Assembly: GCF_900107695.1 (NCBI RefSeq)
Contig: NZ_FNQP01000010.1
Location: 62,001 to 126,000 of the forward strand
Length of the DNA stretch: 64,000 bases
Origin: Thiothrix caldifontis
GTDB lineage: Bacteria; Pseudomonadota; Gammaproteobacteria; Thiotrichales; Thiotrichaceae
Direction: 5' to 3'
Part shown: piece after piece, positions 1 to 11,656 of the stretch
Position numbering within the stretch: position 1 is the first letter of the stretch
Layout of the letters: every line of letters starts with the position of its first letter
The notes under the pieces: generated by a model
Seen by the model: the letters and a program-made list of their open reading frames with translations, nothing else
Database searches by the model: none
What the model was told of the DNA's origin: nothing
Position numbers and translations under genes: made by a program

Positions 1-1
1 G

Positions 2-871
2 CGTGGCTTAGCGATGGTTCGTGATGAACAAAAGTACCTTGGTGATTATGGCAGTAGCTTAAGGGATCAGGCGGCGATGCTGTATTTGTTACTGCGCCAC
101 AAAGCCAAGCTGTCACAACTGTCGACTGAAATAAATCAGTTGGTAGAGTTGTTGCACAACCGTACTTATTTCAGCACGCAAGAACAACTCTTTACTTTGT
201 TGGCTGGCTTAAAAGTACAGGAGAAGGCCACGGCGGGTTGGAAGGCTATGCTGACAGTGGGCAAGGATACGGTGGATTTGTCGGGTAGTAGTACGCAATA
301 CCGTTCCCTAAGTGCTGACAATTTTCAGCAAGGTATTCGGGTGACGGCTAAAGAGCCTCTGTATGTTGCTTTGAGTGTGGATGGCTATCCGAATACAGTG
401 CCTGCACCCGACAGTGATCCGATTGAGATACAACGGGGCTGGTACAGTTTGGATGGTAAAAAAGTAGCGCCAGATGGGATTAAAGCGGGTGCATTATTGT
501 TGACCCATCTTATGGTGAGTAGCAATAGTGATATTAACGATGCACTGGTTGCGGATTTATTGCCTGCTGGATTTGAGATTGAAAATACCAACTTGTCGAA
601 TAACGAATCGTTAGAAGGTTTGCAATTGGAGGGAATGGATAAGCCAGTGCTGGAGTTGTTGGGTAGTAGTGAATTGCGTACTCAGGAGTTCCGTGACGAT
701 CGTTATGTGGCGGCTTTGCCATTGAGAGCTAAAACGCGCCATCATCTCTTTTATTTGGTGCGGGTGGTGTCAGCCGGACGCTTTGCTGTACCGCCGCCGT
801 ATGCGGAAGATATGTATCGACCGGAACTGAATGGTTTAGGTGCTGTGCCGCCTGCATTGGTGATTCCGTAA
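2..871 (+). CDS. alpha-2-macroglobulin family protein, C-terminal part (5' end outside window)
   Basis: Partial gene. The reading frame is open to the left edge, so the internal ATG at 14 is not a start; about 289 C-terminal residues are present of a family that usually exceeds 1,500. Bacterial alpha-2-macroglobulins are large periplasmic, often lipid-anchored proteins that trap proteases entering through a damaged envelope. What is seen is beta-rich sequence with the family-typical closing region (LPAGFEIEN and, near the end, a YAEDMYRPE stretch). The thioester region would lie upstream and cannot be checked. pbpC begins 13 bases downstream on the same strand. That pairing is well known in proteobacteria and is the strongest contextual support; the two are thought to act together in envelope defence and repair. 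Confidence 0.85.
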   Translation, partial: RGLAMVRDEQKYLGDYGSSLRDQAAMLYLLLRHKAKLSQLSTEINQLVELLHNRTYFSTQEQLFTLLAGLKVQEKATAGWKAMLTVGKDTVDLSGSSTQYRSLSADNFQQGIRVTAKEPLYVALSVDGYPNTVPAPDSDPIEIQRGWYSLDGKKVAPDGIKAGALLLTHLMVSSNSDINDALVADLLPAGFEIENTNLSNNESLEGLQLEGMDKPVLELLGSSELRTQEFRDDRYVAALPLRAKTRHHLFYLVRVVSAGRFAVPPPYAEDMYRPELNGLGAVPPALVIP

Positions 872-883
872 GAGGGAGCCTTA

Positions 884-3220
884 ATGCGTCGTTACCTGAT
901 CAGGCTGGGAGCCTCGGTATTGGTTTGCCTGTTGCTGTTTATGTTGGCAGATCGGGTATGGCGATTACCAGAGCCGGAGCGGGTACGTAGCGTGTTGATT
1001 CTGGCGCAAGACCGCACGCCGTTACGTGCATTTGCCGATAATGAAGGGGTGTGGCGCTATCCGGTGACGTTGGATGAGGTTTCACCCTTGTATGTTGAGG
1101 CTTTGCTGACATACGAAGACCGTTGGTTTTACCAGCATCCGGGGATTAATCCATTTGCTTTGCTACGGGCTGGCTGGCAATGGTTGCAAGGTGGGCAAGT
1201 TATTTCGGGTGGCTCTACCTTAACCATGCAAGTGGCACGGATTCTGGATCCCCATGAACGTACTGTTGCTGGAAAAATTCAGCAGATGTTCCGTGCGTTG
1301 CAATTGGAATGGCATTACAGCAAAGCAGAAATTCTGACTTTTTATCTCAATCTTGCGCCGTTTGGTGGGCCTATTGAAGGGGTACAGACAGCCAGTTTTG
1401 CTTGGTTGCATAAGCCTGCATTGGCCTTGAGTCATGCGGAGGCGGCATTGTTAGCGGTCTTACCCCAAGCACCTTCGCGCTTGCGTCCTGATCGTTCGCC
1501 TGAGTTGGCACAACGTTACCGTGATAAAGTGTTGCGGCGCATGGCTACGCAAGGTGTTTGGTCACAGGAAATCGTGGACGATGCCATGCTTGAGCCAGTG
1601 ATGAAGCTGCGTTTTCAACAGCCACTGAAAGCACCGTTGTTTGCACAACGCATGAAAGCACGGGCGTTTGCAGCAAAGGTATCACGGTTACAGACGACAC
1701 TGGATACCAATACACAGTGGGCCGTTGATAATGTATTGCGTAACCGTGTGAACAGTTTGCCAGAGAAAGCGTCCATCGGTGTATTGGTCGTTGAAAATCG
1801 TACCGGTTACGTGCGGGCGTATGCGGGGTCGGCTAATTTTCATGATGCTGAGCGTTTTGGGCATGTTGATATGGTTCAAGCTGTGCGTTCTCCGGGGTCA
1901 ACACTGAAGCCGTTTTTATACGGTATGGCACTGGATGATGGTTTGGTGCATTCTGCTAGTTTGTTGAGTGATGTGCCGCTGAAGTTGAACGATTATGCAC
2001 CGCAGAACTTTTTCCGGCATTTTTCGGGGGCGGTTAGCGTGGCACAAGCCTTGCAACAATCCCTGAATGTTCCAGCAGTGGATGTGTTGCAACGTTTAAC
2101 ACCCAGCGTGTTCGTGGCGCGGTTACGTAATGGTGGCGTAGTCATCAGTTTTCCTGAACAAGCTGAGCCAAATTTAAGCGTGATTTTGGGGGGGGCTGGC
2201 ACAACGTTGGAAGATTTAGTGCGTGGTTTTACTGCACTAGCGCGTGGCGGGATTAGCATCAAACCCCGATTTGCCGAAGATGACCCGTTGGAAGAACGAC
2301 GGTTATTGTCAGCGGGGGCTGCATGGATTATTCAAGAGATATTGCGCTCGATTCCTCCTCCTGAAGGGAGCACGAATGCAGTAGGTGTGGCATGGAAGAC
2401 AGGAACCAGTTACGGTTTTCGAGATGCATGGGCTATTGGGGTTAGCGATAATCATACTGTTGGGGTGTGGACAGGACGTCCTGATGGGACGCCATTACCT
2501 GGTCGTTTGGGTGTTGCGGCGGCAGGGCCTATTTTATTTGATGTATTTCGGGCATTGCCTAACGCAGTGGATGTTAAGGCGCGTCGTCGCCCTGCTACAG
2601 TGATACAGACGGACATTTGCTGGCCTTTGGGCGAAAGTGTGGCGCAAACGCCCGTTGAGCATTGTCATTTACGTCAACAAGCGTGGATTTTGGATGGCAA
2701 TATTCCACCGACTTTACCGCATTTGCAGCAACATTCTTGGTCAGCCGGATTACAGACCTACTGGGTTAACCCAGTGACAGGATTACGGGTAACGGCAGCC
2801 TGCAATACGTCTGAACGCAGCGCCCGGCAGGTCGCACAGTGGCCGTTGGAATTGCACCCGTGGTTGGCGAATCATATGTTGGAAAAAATACGCTTACCCG
2901 CCTTTGATCGTAGTTGTCCACCCGGCAGCGAATATCAGAGTGGGACACAACTGGCTATTCGTAACTTAGATGCGAGTAGCCAGTTGTATTTACCCAAAGA
3001 CGTTTCTGGGCAAGCCATTAAAGGAGTGACCTTGGATTTGTTAGCAGAAGGTGGTGAAGGGCAATATTTTTGGCTAGTCAATGGTGAACCGGCAGGTGTC
3101 GATACCAAGCGCGGCGGCTTACGTCATACCTTTACCCGGGCAGGTGACTATGAGCTGACGGTATTTGATATGGCTGGTTCTGTTGACAAAGTGAGCATTA
3201 GAGTCATTAGCCAGCCATAG
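884..3220 (+). CDS. pbpC: penicillin-binding protein 1C, bifunctional glycosyltransferase/transpeptidase
   Basis: Class A penicillin-binding protein of 778 residues that polymerises and cross-links peptidoglycan in the periplasm. Residues about 5-24 form the N-terminal membrane anchor. The GT51 domain follows with its catalytic Glu at 78 (TYEDRWF) and the GGSTLTMQ motif at about 109-116. The transpeptidase domain carries the SxxK motif S339-TLK, SLN at 393-395 and KTG at 505-507, so all catalytic residues are present. The last 90 or so residues match the C-terminal domain specific to PBP1C. A GAGGG ribosome binding site precedes the ATG. It is co-transcribed with the alpha-2-macroglobulin gene just upstream; the usual view is that PBP1C repairs wall breaches while the macroglobulin neutralises incoming proteases. 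Confidence 0.95.
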   Translation: MRRYLIRLGASVLVCLLLFMLADRVWRLPEPERVRSVLILAQDRTPLRAFADNEGVWRYPVTLDEVSPLYVEALLTYEDRWFYQHPGINPFALLRAGWQWLQGGQVISGGSTLTMQVARILDPHERTVAGKIQQMFRALQLEWHYSKAEILTFYLNLAPFGGPIEGVQTASFAWLHKPALALSHAEAALLAVLPQAPSRLRPDRSPELAQRYRDKVLRRMATQGVWSQEIVDDAMLEPVMKLRFQQPLKAPLFAQRMKARAFAAKVSRLQTTLDTNTQWAVDNVLRNRVNSLPEKASIGVLVVENRTGYVRAYAGSANFHDAERFGHVDMVQAVRSPGSTLKPFLYGMALDDGLVHSASLLSDVPLKLNDYAPQNFFRHFSGAVSVAQALQQSLNVPAVDVLQRLTPSVFVARLRNGGVVISFPEQAEPNLSVILGGAGTTLEDLVRGFTALARGGISIKPRFAEDDPLEERRLLSAGAAWIIQEILRSIPPPEGSTNAVGVAWKTGTSYGFRDAWAIGVSDNHTVGVWTGRPDGTPLPGRLGVAAAGPILFDVFRALPNAVDVKARRRPATVIQTDICWPLGESVAQTPVEHCHLRQQAWILDGNIPPTLPHLQQHSWSAGLQTYWVNPVTGLRVTAACNTSERSARQVAQWPLELHPWLANHMLEKIRLPAFDRSCPPGSEYQSGTQLAIRNLDASSQLYLPKDVSGQAIKGVTLDLLAEGGEGQYFWLVNGEPAGVDTKRGGLRHTFTRAGDYELTVFDMAGSVDKVSIRVISQP

Positions 3221-3231
3221 GTATAATAGCA

Positions 3232-4698
3232 TTACACGGGCAAATGCAAACGTACCCGTGCACCGACGTAGGGGGAGACTAGCAATTCAATTTTGCCGCC
3301 AATAGCAGAAACAATTTCGGTACTGACGGCCATACCAATACCTTGACCATCACTCTTGCTATCTTCGCGAATACCACGCTGTAATAGTTTATTGGGGTTG
3401 TTGATCGGAAAGCCTAATCCATCATCATCAATATCAATAATTAGCATATTGTTATCATGGTGTGCAGAAATTTCTACAAGATCTTTGCAGAAACGGCAGG
3501 CATTGTTAAGTAAGTTGCCAAACAGTTCCATCATGTCTTCGGCATCCATGCGACATTTGGCATATTCATCCACATTAATACGGATTTCAAACACTTTGTC
3601 ACGGTACACCTTTTGCAGTGTTTCACGTAAACGGAAGAGTACCGGGCGCACGGGTTGAGATAAAATCATCGCGCCTTGATTTGTCACCATGGCGCGGCGT
3701 AGTTGATGTCCAATGATTTCACGAATGCGCTCAATTTGTGACTCAAATACTGTGGTGGCGATCTTAATTTGGGCATCAGGATTAGCATCGCGGCGTAATT
3801 GATCAAGCTGATTTTGCATAGCCGTTAATGGTGTTTTGATGCTATGTGCCAAGTCATCTAACGTGTCTTTATAGCGCTGTTTTTGGCCTTTCTCATAGCT
3901 GAGTAGGCCATTTAAGGCATTTTTGACGGGAAGCAGTTCTTCAGGATAATGTTCACTAATACTGTCTTTATCGCCAGCTTCAATCGCTTTAACTTCGTTC
4001 TCAAATTCTTTGATTGGGGCAACAACCCAAAAACTCAAAGCCAGTTGAGCAATCAGAACGAGTACGGCAGATAGGAATAACAACACGGCAAATTTTTGTC
4101 GCATGTCCTGCATTTCTTTTTGAATGTCAGCAATAGAAATGCCCAAAACAAATTGGAACGTCCCGTATTCTGGATGAAAGAAACTTTGGATAGCGAGTAA
4201 GTATTCTTGAGAGTATGTTTGCTGAAGTACCTCATCATCCACTAATTTATTGGGATCTTTAGGGGGTAAGGGTTTTTGTTGGTCAAAGGTTGGTTCAAAA
4301 CTAACAGGAATGTCTTTTTTAAGACTAAAACGCAACAGATAGTCAGCTTCTATTAGCTGATCTGGCTTACCCATTGTATTTGCTGTCCATACAATATCAT
4401 TCGTTTTAGTGTCGATTATATAGGCAAAACGATTCTGTTCAACATCATCCAATTTACGAAAGCGAATCATTTCCTTTGCTTTAGCCTCTACATCCTTCTC
4501 TTCGGATGTTTTGAATTGTCCTTCCTCAAAATTAAGAAAACCTAATAGATCATAAGAAGTTTCTCTGAGTTCCACTTTTTTTTGATCTATTTTGTAGCTG
4601 TAGGAAAACCAGTGTAGCATCCCGCCGAGCATCAGAATACCGACCATAATAACGCCAAACCCACTGATGAGCTGGCGGCTACGTAATGAACTGAGCAT
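3232..4698 (-). CDS. PhoQ-like sensor histidine kinase
   Basis: Membrane sensor kinase of 488 residues, partner of the response regulator encoded directly upstream (27-base gap). A first membrane segment lies at about 11-30, a periplasmic sensor region of about 170 residues follows, and a second segment lies at about 203-225. Then come a HAMP-like linker, the phospho-acceptor His285 in DDLAHSIKTPL, and the ATPase domain with an N box (NLLNNACRF), a DDDGLGF G1 box and a DGQGIGM G2 box. The neighbouring roxA and purB genes reproduce the gene neighbourhood of E. coli phoPQ, so a PhoQ-type role is likely. The signal sensed (Mg2+, peptides or something else) cannot be told from the sequence. The gene is visibly more A+T-rich than the genes to its left. 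Confidence 0.88.
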   Translation of the reverse strand: MLSSLRSRQLISGFGVIMVGILMLGGMLHWFSYSYKIDQKKVELRETSYDLLGFLNFEEGQFKTSEEKDVEAKAKEMIRFRKLDDVEQNRFAYIIDTKTNDIVWTANTMGKPDQLIEADYLLRFSLKKDIPVSFEPTFDQQKPLPPKDPNKLVDDEVLQQTYSQEYLLAIQSFFHPEYGTFQFVLGISIADIQKEMQDMRQKFAVLLFLSAVLVLIAQLALSFWVVAPIKEFENEVKAIEAGDKDSISEHYPEELLPVKNALNGLLSYEKGQKQRYKDTLDDLAHSIKTPLTAMQNQLDQLRRDANPDAQIKIATTVFESQIERIREIIGHQLRRAMVTNQGAMILSQPVRPVLFRLRETLQKVYRDKVFEIRINVDEYAKCRMDAEDMMELFGNLLNNACRFCKDLVEISAHHDNNMLIIDIDDDGLGFPINNPNKLLQRGIREDSKSDGQGIGMAVSTEIVSAIGGKIELLVSPYVGARVRLHLPV

Positions 4699-4725
4699 AA
4701 GGATGCCTACCGAGTATTCGTAGTA

Positions 4726-5427
4726 TTATGTACGTGTTAAGGTGAAGCGGTAGCCACGACCACGCAGGGTTTCGATAGGCTTGAGTGTATCGTCCGGGTC
4801 AAGTTTAATGCGTAAACGGCGAATAAACACTTCGATAACATTGCTATCGCGATCGGTATCTTCTTCATACAAGCTATCAGTCAAGCGTGTTTTAGAAATG
4901 ACTTCACCGGCGTGTAACATTAAGTGTTCTAATACCCGATATTCATAGGCTGTCAGTGTTACTTCCTGCTCATGCACATAAACGCGTTGTTCAGAGGTGT
5001 TTAAACGGATCGGGCCGCAACTGAGTTCAGCTTGTGTCCAACGACCCGTGCGCCGTAATTGCACCCGCAAGCGAGCAATCAGTTCTTCAGTATGGAAGGG
5101 CTTGGTTACATAATCATCAGCACCTGCTTCCAGCCCTTCTACTTTACTTTGCCAGCGGTCGCGTGCTGTCAAAATGATAATAGGGTAACTCAAGCCTTTA
5201 GCTCGAATGGAGCGGATAATATCTAGTCCCAGATCATTGTTAACAGCTCCCCCTTTCGCATGGGGTAAACCCAAATCAATGACAGCAACATCAATAGGGT
5301 ATTCGAGAGCGACATACAGCCCTTGGGAACCATCAGCCGCTAAGTCTACGGTGAAGCCGTTCTTTTTAAGGTTTTCGGCTACTTGTTCGCGAATAATGTT
5401 TTCATCTTCTATTATAAGTACGCGCAT
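4726..5427 (-). CDS. PhoP-like OmpR-family response regulator
   Basis: Cytoplasmic transcription factor of 233 residues. The receiver domain has the acidic pair E7-D8, phospho-acceptor D51, T87 and K109; the C-terminal half is a winged helix of the OmpR type ending in RGRGYRFTLTRT. The stretch TARDRWQSKVEGLEAGADDY closely follows the PhoP subgroup. One oddity stands out: where E. coli PhoP has a four-residue DEDG turn right after the phospho-Asp loop, this protein has about eight extra residues (HAKGGAVNNDLG). The insertion sits in the beta3-alpha3 loop next to the phosphorylation site. It is the first gene of the pair with the sensor kinase. Two direct repeats upstream of the start are candidate operator sites. 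Confidence 0.9.
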   Translation of the reverse strand: MRVLIIEDENIIREQVAENLKKNGFTVDLAADGSQGLYVALEYPIDVAVIDLGLPHAKGGAVNNDLGLDIIRSIRAKGLSYPIIILTARDRWQSKVEGLEAGADDYVTKPFHTEELIARLRVQLRRTGRWTQAELSCGPIRLNTSEQRVYVHEQEVTLTAYEYRVLEHLMLHAGEVISKTRLTDSLYEEDTDRDSNVIEVFIRRLRIKLDPDDTLKPIETLRGRGYRFTLTRT

Positions 5428-5445
5428 GACACAGCTCTTTCTTGG

Positions 5446-5473
5446 TTGGTCAATTGATCATTATTTGGTCAAT
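5446..5473 (-). promoter_or_regulatory. direct repeats upstream of the phoP-like gene
   Basis: The nonamer TTGGTCAAT occurs at 5446-5454 and again at 5465-5473, start to start 19 bases, about two helical turns. Both lie 19-46 bases upstream of the response-regulator start. OmpR-family regulators bind tandem direct repeats, and phoP genes are commonly autoregulated, so these are candidate operator half-sites. This is inference; they are not a literal match to the enterobacterial PhoP box. Confidence 0.35.
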
Positions 5474-5574
5474 ATAATTCGGGAGCTTTTTAAGTAGCAA
5501 ACCCCGGTAAGAGCAATCATACACCAGCTTGCCTGTAATAAAAAACAATCAGTGTTAATTATTAATAAAAACTA

Positions 5575-5612
5575 TAAAAAAATACCCGAAGATTCGTTCA
5601 GAATTTCGGGTA
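5575..5612 (-). terminator. rho-independent terminator after the PepSY-like gene
   Basis: Perfect 8-bp stem (5583-5590 with 5605-5612, TACCCGAA/TTCGGGTA) followed on the minus strand by a run of seven T. It sits 46 bases past the stop codon of the PepSY-like gene and should end that transcript before the two-component genes. Confidence 0.85.
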
Positions 5613-5657
5613 CTTTAAATTAAATTTCTTTGTTTTCAATGCTTTTCGGCATGTTTT

Positions 5658-5960
5658 TTAGTCACTACATGCAACTTTAATGGTTAGGTATTCACCTTCT
5701 AATGAAAGCATTCGCACGATATGACAATCTGGATAGTCAGGTAAAGGTTTTTCCTGAACAGATAATATTCGACCTTTGTAGGCTGCTTTCACTTTTGAAA
5801 GGATAGCATCCCGCCCGATTGGTTCTGCAGGATTGCTGCGCTTGAGTGAAATCTTTTTATCACTGTCAGCCGCAACTGCAAAATTTGGTAGCATGGTGAT
5901 AGCAGCACCCGCAACCATTGCGCTGCATAAAGCAGCAAACATGGATCGTTTGAAATCCAT
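5658..5960 (-). CDS. small secreted PepSY-like protein
   Basis: Protein of 100 residues from the ATG at 5960, chosen because AGGGG lies at ideal spacing in front of it; a further upstream start lacks this. It begins with a signal peptide (about residues 1-26, ending FAVAA), so the mature form is a periplasmic protein of about 75 residues. The mature part (GRDAILSKVKAAYKGRILSVQ then a beta-hairpin) resembles a single PepSY domain, a family often found beside two-component systems and thought to modulate proteases or sensor kinases. It has two cysteines in the mature part (in DCHIV and VACSD) that could form a disulfide. Its own terminator and the spacing suggest an independent transcript. The link to the PhoPQ-like pair is contextual. 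Confidence 0.7.
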   Translation of the reverse strand: MDFKRSMFAALCSAMVAGAAITMLPNFAVAADSDKKISLKRSNPAEPIGRDAILSKVKAAYKGRILSVQEKPLPDYPDCHIVRMLSLEGEYLTIKVACSD

Positions 5961-6147
5961 CGTGTTTCCCCTGTTACATAAAAAATAAGCTAAAGCGCTA
6001 AAACTCTCTCGACTGAGAGGCAAGTCATTTATTGTTTAGTATATTAATCGAGCAAAACTGAACAGAGGGTGAATAATCATTAGTTTATTTTATCCAAGGC
6101 AATGATAATTATAGAAAAATATTTAAACAAAATAGCAGGTCGGTAAC

Positions 6148-7293
6148 TTATTTTCTTACTGAGAAAACACCAATTGATAGCAATTCATGTAAGGTGTCAA
6201 AGCTCACTTCTTGAGTAAGAAAGTGAGCATAATCTTTATGCAATAGCACGGAAGTCTGGCATAGGTATTCAATAAATTGAAGGTGTTGGGTATCAATTAA
6301 GTAATGATTTCCATTCGCAAAAAGATGCAAGTTGCTGGCTGATAGAAAGTACAGTATTCGTGTATCCAGCGACTTTTCAAAGCGTTTTTTATGCCTAACT
6401 AAGCGGCTAAACTCAGAGCGACTAACGGGTTCTGCTTCAATGGGTTGTGTATTACCTTTAGGTATTGTTAGGTATTTTCCTAACCAAAGTTGTAAAGATT
6501 GTTCATCTTGTGGAAGAGCATCGACCACAAAATCAATTAAGCGATCCATGTCCACAGTGGTTAGTTCACCGGGGTTAGCTTGCGGGATGCGCTCAGGATC
6601 AGCAAATCGTTGTTGCAAACGCGCATCTTCCAGCGAATCTTCGAGCAGTTTTTCCAGCATATCGGCTTGTGAGGGGGCGCGGAAACCGATGGAATAGGTC
6701 ATGCATTCGTTCAGCGCAACCCCGTAGTGCGGCACATTGGGGGGGAGGTAGAGCAAATCACCCGGCTCGACAATCCATTCCTGTTCGGCTTGAAAATCAC
6801 GCATGATGCGTAATTCCAAATCAGGCAGGAAATTGTCAGGGTGAGCGGGTTGTGTGGTGATTTGCCAGCGGCGTTGCCCTTGCGCTTGCAACAGGAATAC
6901 GTCGTAGGCATCCACATGCGGGCCTACCGAGCCGCCTTCTACCGCAAAGCTGATCATCAAATCGTCGATACGCCAGTCGGGTATGAAGCGAAATGGTTCC
7001 ATCACCGCTTTTAATTCGGGCAAATGTTGATCGGTGTCGTTGACCAGCAATGTCCAATGCGTTGCTGGCAAGTTGCTGAAATCATCATCGTCGAATGCGC
7101 CGTGACGCACTTCCCACGGGTGTGCGCCGCCTTGTTCGATCACAATGCGGGCAGTATCGGTTTCACATGCCAAACCTGCCAATTCGTCTTGCGTAATGGG
7201 CGATTGGAAATTGGGGAAGGCATTACGGATCAGTAGCGGTTTTTTTTGCCAGTAATCGCGCAGAAATTCTTCAACGGAAATATCACCAAACAT
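6148..7293 (-). CDS. roxA: ribosomal protein uL16 arginine hydroxylase (cupin/JmjC-type)
   Basis: Fe(II)/2-oxoglutarate oxygenase of 381 residues that hydroxylates an arginine of ribosomal protein L16 (YcfD/RoxA family). The iron-binding facial triad is visible: H126 and D128 (GPHVDAYD) and H189 (NVPHYG), positions almost identical to E. coli (125, 127, 187). A C-terminal winged-helix region follows. The start at 7293 gives MFGDIS and falls one base after the purB stop codon, so the two genes are translationally adjacent; an upstream extension inside purB is unlikely. In E. coli roxA follows phoPQ, and the same genes cluster here in a different arrangement. Confidence in function is high because all metal ligands and the overall length agree. 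Confidence 0.93.
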   Translation of the reverse strand: MFGDISVEEFLRDYWQKKPLLIRNAFPNFQSPITQDELAGLACETDTARIVIEQGGAHPWEVRHGAFDDDDFSNLPATHWTLLVNDTDQHLPELKAVMEPFRFIPDWRIDDLMISFAVEGGSVGPHVDAYDVFLLQAQGQRRWQITTQPAHPDNFLPDLELRIMRDFQAEQEWIVEPGDLLYLPPNVPHYGVALNECMTYSIGFRAPSQADMLEKLLEDSLEDARLQQRFADPERIPQANPGELTTVDMDRLIDFVVDALPQDEQSLQLWLGKYLTIPKGNTQPIEAEPVSRSEFSRLVRHKKRFEKSLDTRILYFLSASNLHLFANGNHYLIDTQHLQFIEYLCQTSVLLHKDYAHFLTQEVSFDTLHELLSIGVFSVRK

Positions 7294-7294
7294 A

Positions 7295-10329
<3,035 letters not shown>

Positions 10330-10352
10330 ATTTATCTCGCTTATTCCTGTGC

Positions 10353-10379
10353 GGAATTGATCAGGTTTAACTATTCTAA
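10353..10379 (+). promoter_or_regulatory. candidate sigma-E promoter for rpoE-rseABC-mucD
   Basis: GGAATT at 10353-10358 and TCTAA at 10375-10379 are separated by 16 bases. The known autoregulated E. coli rpoE promoter has GAACTT, 16 bases, TCTAA. Transcription would start near 10385, giving a leader of about 57 bases before the rpoE ATG. The -35 deviates at the C of the consensus GGAACTT. Confidence 0.55.
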
Positions 10380-10441
10380 TATTGCTGTATGGCATGTAGC
10401 ATATAGTCTTAGTGAGATAATAACCAAGGAGTAAGGCCCTG

Positions 10442-11017
10442 ATGGGCATGAGCCTAACCGATCTCGAGCTGGTACAACGCGTCCAGTCGGGGGATAAAAG
10501 ATCATTTGACGTGTTAGTTTTGAAGTATCAGCACAAGGTTGTCAACTTGGTGTTGCGCTATGTTCATGACCATGACACCGCTCAAGATGTTGCGCAAGAA
10601 GCTTTTATTAAAGCGTACAAAGGGTTGAAAAACTTTCGTGGGGAGAGCGCTTTTTATACTTGGCTGTACCGAATTGCGATCAATAGTGCTAAGAATCATT
10701 TGGTTTCACAAAACCGCCGTTTACCTGATACCGATATTGATGCAGAAGAAGCGGAACAATTTGGGGGTGAGTCTGCTCTAAAGGAATATGCTACTCCCGA
10801 ACGTGAATTGTTGACGGCAGAAATCCAGACGGCAGTCGCTCAAGCGATTGATGATTTACCGGAAGATTTGCGTACTGCCATCATGCTGAGGGAGTTAGAG
10901 GGCATGAGTTACGAAGAAATTGCCGTGACAATGGATTGTCCAATAGGTACTGTACGCTCGCGGATTTTCCGGGCGCGTGAGTCGATTGATAAAGTATTGA
11001 GGCCGCTACTTGGCTAA
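10442..11017 (+). CDS. rpoE: RNA polymerase sigma factor RpoE (extracytoplasmic stress)
   Basis: ECF sigma factor of 191 residues directing transcription of envelope-stress genes. Region 2 is seen at about 10-95 ([18 protein letters not shown], the [15 protein letters not shown] core-binding helix and [15 protein letters not shown]). Region 4 is at about 135-185 ([19 protein letters not shown] and a [11 protein letters not shown] recognition helix). It heads the rse operon and is followed after 36 bases by its anti-sigma factor gene. A candidate sigma-E-type promoter upstream suggests autoregulation. Two in-frame ATGs (10442, 10448) make the exact start uncertain by two residues. Confidence 0.96.
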   Translation: MGMSLTDLELVQRVQSGDKRSFDVLVLKYQHKVVNLVLRYVHDHDTAQDVAQEAFIKAYKGLKNFRGESAFYTWLYRIAINSAKNHLVSQNRRLPDTDIDAEEAEQFGGESALKEYATPERELLTAEIQTAVAQAIDDLPEDLRTAIMLRELEGMSYEEIAVTMDCPIGTVRSRIFRARESIDKVLRPLLG

Positions 11018-11053
11018 ACCTCCGAGAGTAGTGTCTCAGGTGCAGGTGAAATT

Positions 11054-11656
11054 ATGAATACCAGTAAAGAAGAATTCTTGTCGGCGTTTCTCGACGACGA
11101 GAGCGGTGGATTTGAGCGGCGTCGTTTGCTTGATGAACTGAAAAAAGACGACGCATTAGGGCAAACTTTGTCACGCTACGCCTTTATCGGCGAAACCATG
11201 CGTGCCAGCAAAGGGCAACCGATGGGGCAGGGCGTTTCTCTGTTATCCCGCATTCAAGAGGAATTGGCGGATGAGCCAGCCTATGAACAGGATAATGTCG
11301 TAGCAATGCCTGCTGCTGCTAAAACCACAGCAACGCCTAGCCGTGTGCAGGCGTACCGTTGGTTTGGCATGGGAATGGCGGCAACCGTGGCAGCCGTTGC
11401 GGTGGGTGGTTTGTTGTTTTTTAACCAGCCCACGACCCCGAATGCACAAATGGCGGCAACATTGCCCGCTACTGCACCGGTAAGCGCAACTACTCCTACC
11501 GTAGTTGCTGATGCGGATACCCGTATTCAGCAAGTGGGGCGTGTTGATCCGCAGACCCGCGACATCCTAAAACAGTATGTGGCACAGCATGTCAAGTACG
11601 CTTCTACCACCGTTATTGCACCATCTATCCGGGCGGTTTCTTATGCTAACGATTAG
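11054..11656 (+). CDS. rseA: anti-sigma-E factor RseA/MucA
   Basis: Single-pass inner-membrane protein of 200 residues that holds RpoE inactive until stepwise proteolysis. The cytoplasmic N-terminal domain (EEFLSAFLDDES ... ALGQTLSRYAFIGETMR) is the sigma-binding part. One membrane helix lies at about 104-121 (GMGMAATVAAVAVGGLLF), and an Ala/Thr/Pro-rich periplasmic region follows. In known systems DegS and RseP cut it, and RseB protects it. The 3' end overlaps the start of rseB by 14 bases, implying translational coupling. Position between rpoE and rseB makes the assignment safe even though this family diverges fast. Confidence 0.92.
   Translation: MNTSKEEFLSAFLDDESGGFERRRLLDELKKDDALGQTLSRYAFIGETMRASKGQPMGQGVSLLSRIQEELADEPAYEQDNVVAMPAAAKTTATPSRVQAYRWFGMGMAATVAAVAVGGLLFFNQPTTPNAQMAATLPATAPVSATTPTVVADADTRIQQVGRVDPQTRDILKQYVAQHVKYASTTVIAPSIRAVSYAND

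Noticed and set aside
6050-6130. Fur-box-like A+T-rich words (AATGATAATTATAG and TGAATAATCATTAG) upstream of the PepSY-like gene
   Set aside because: Neither forms a convincing 19-bp palindrome; in such A+T-rich sequence this is expected by chance.
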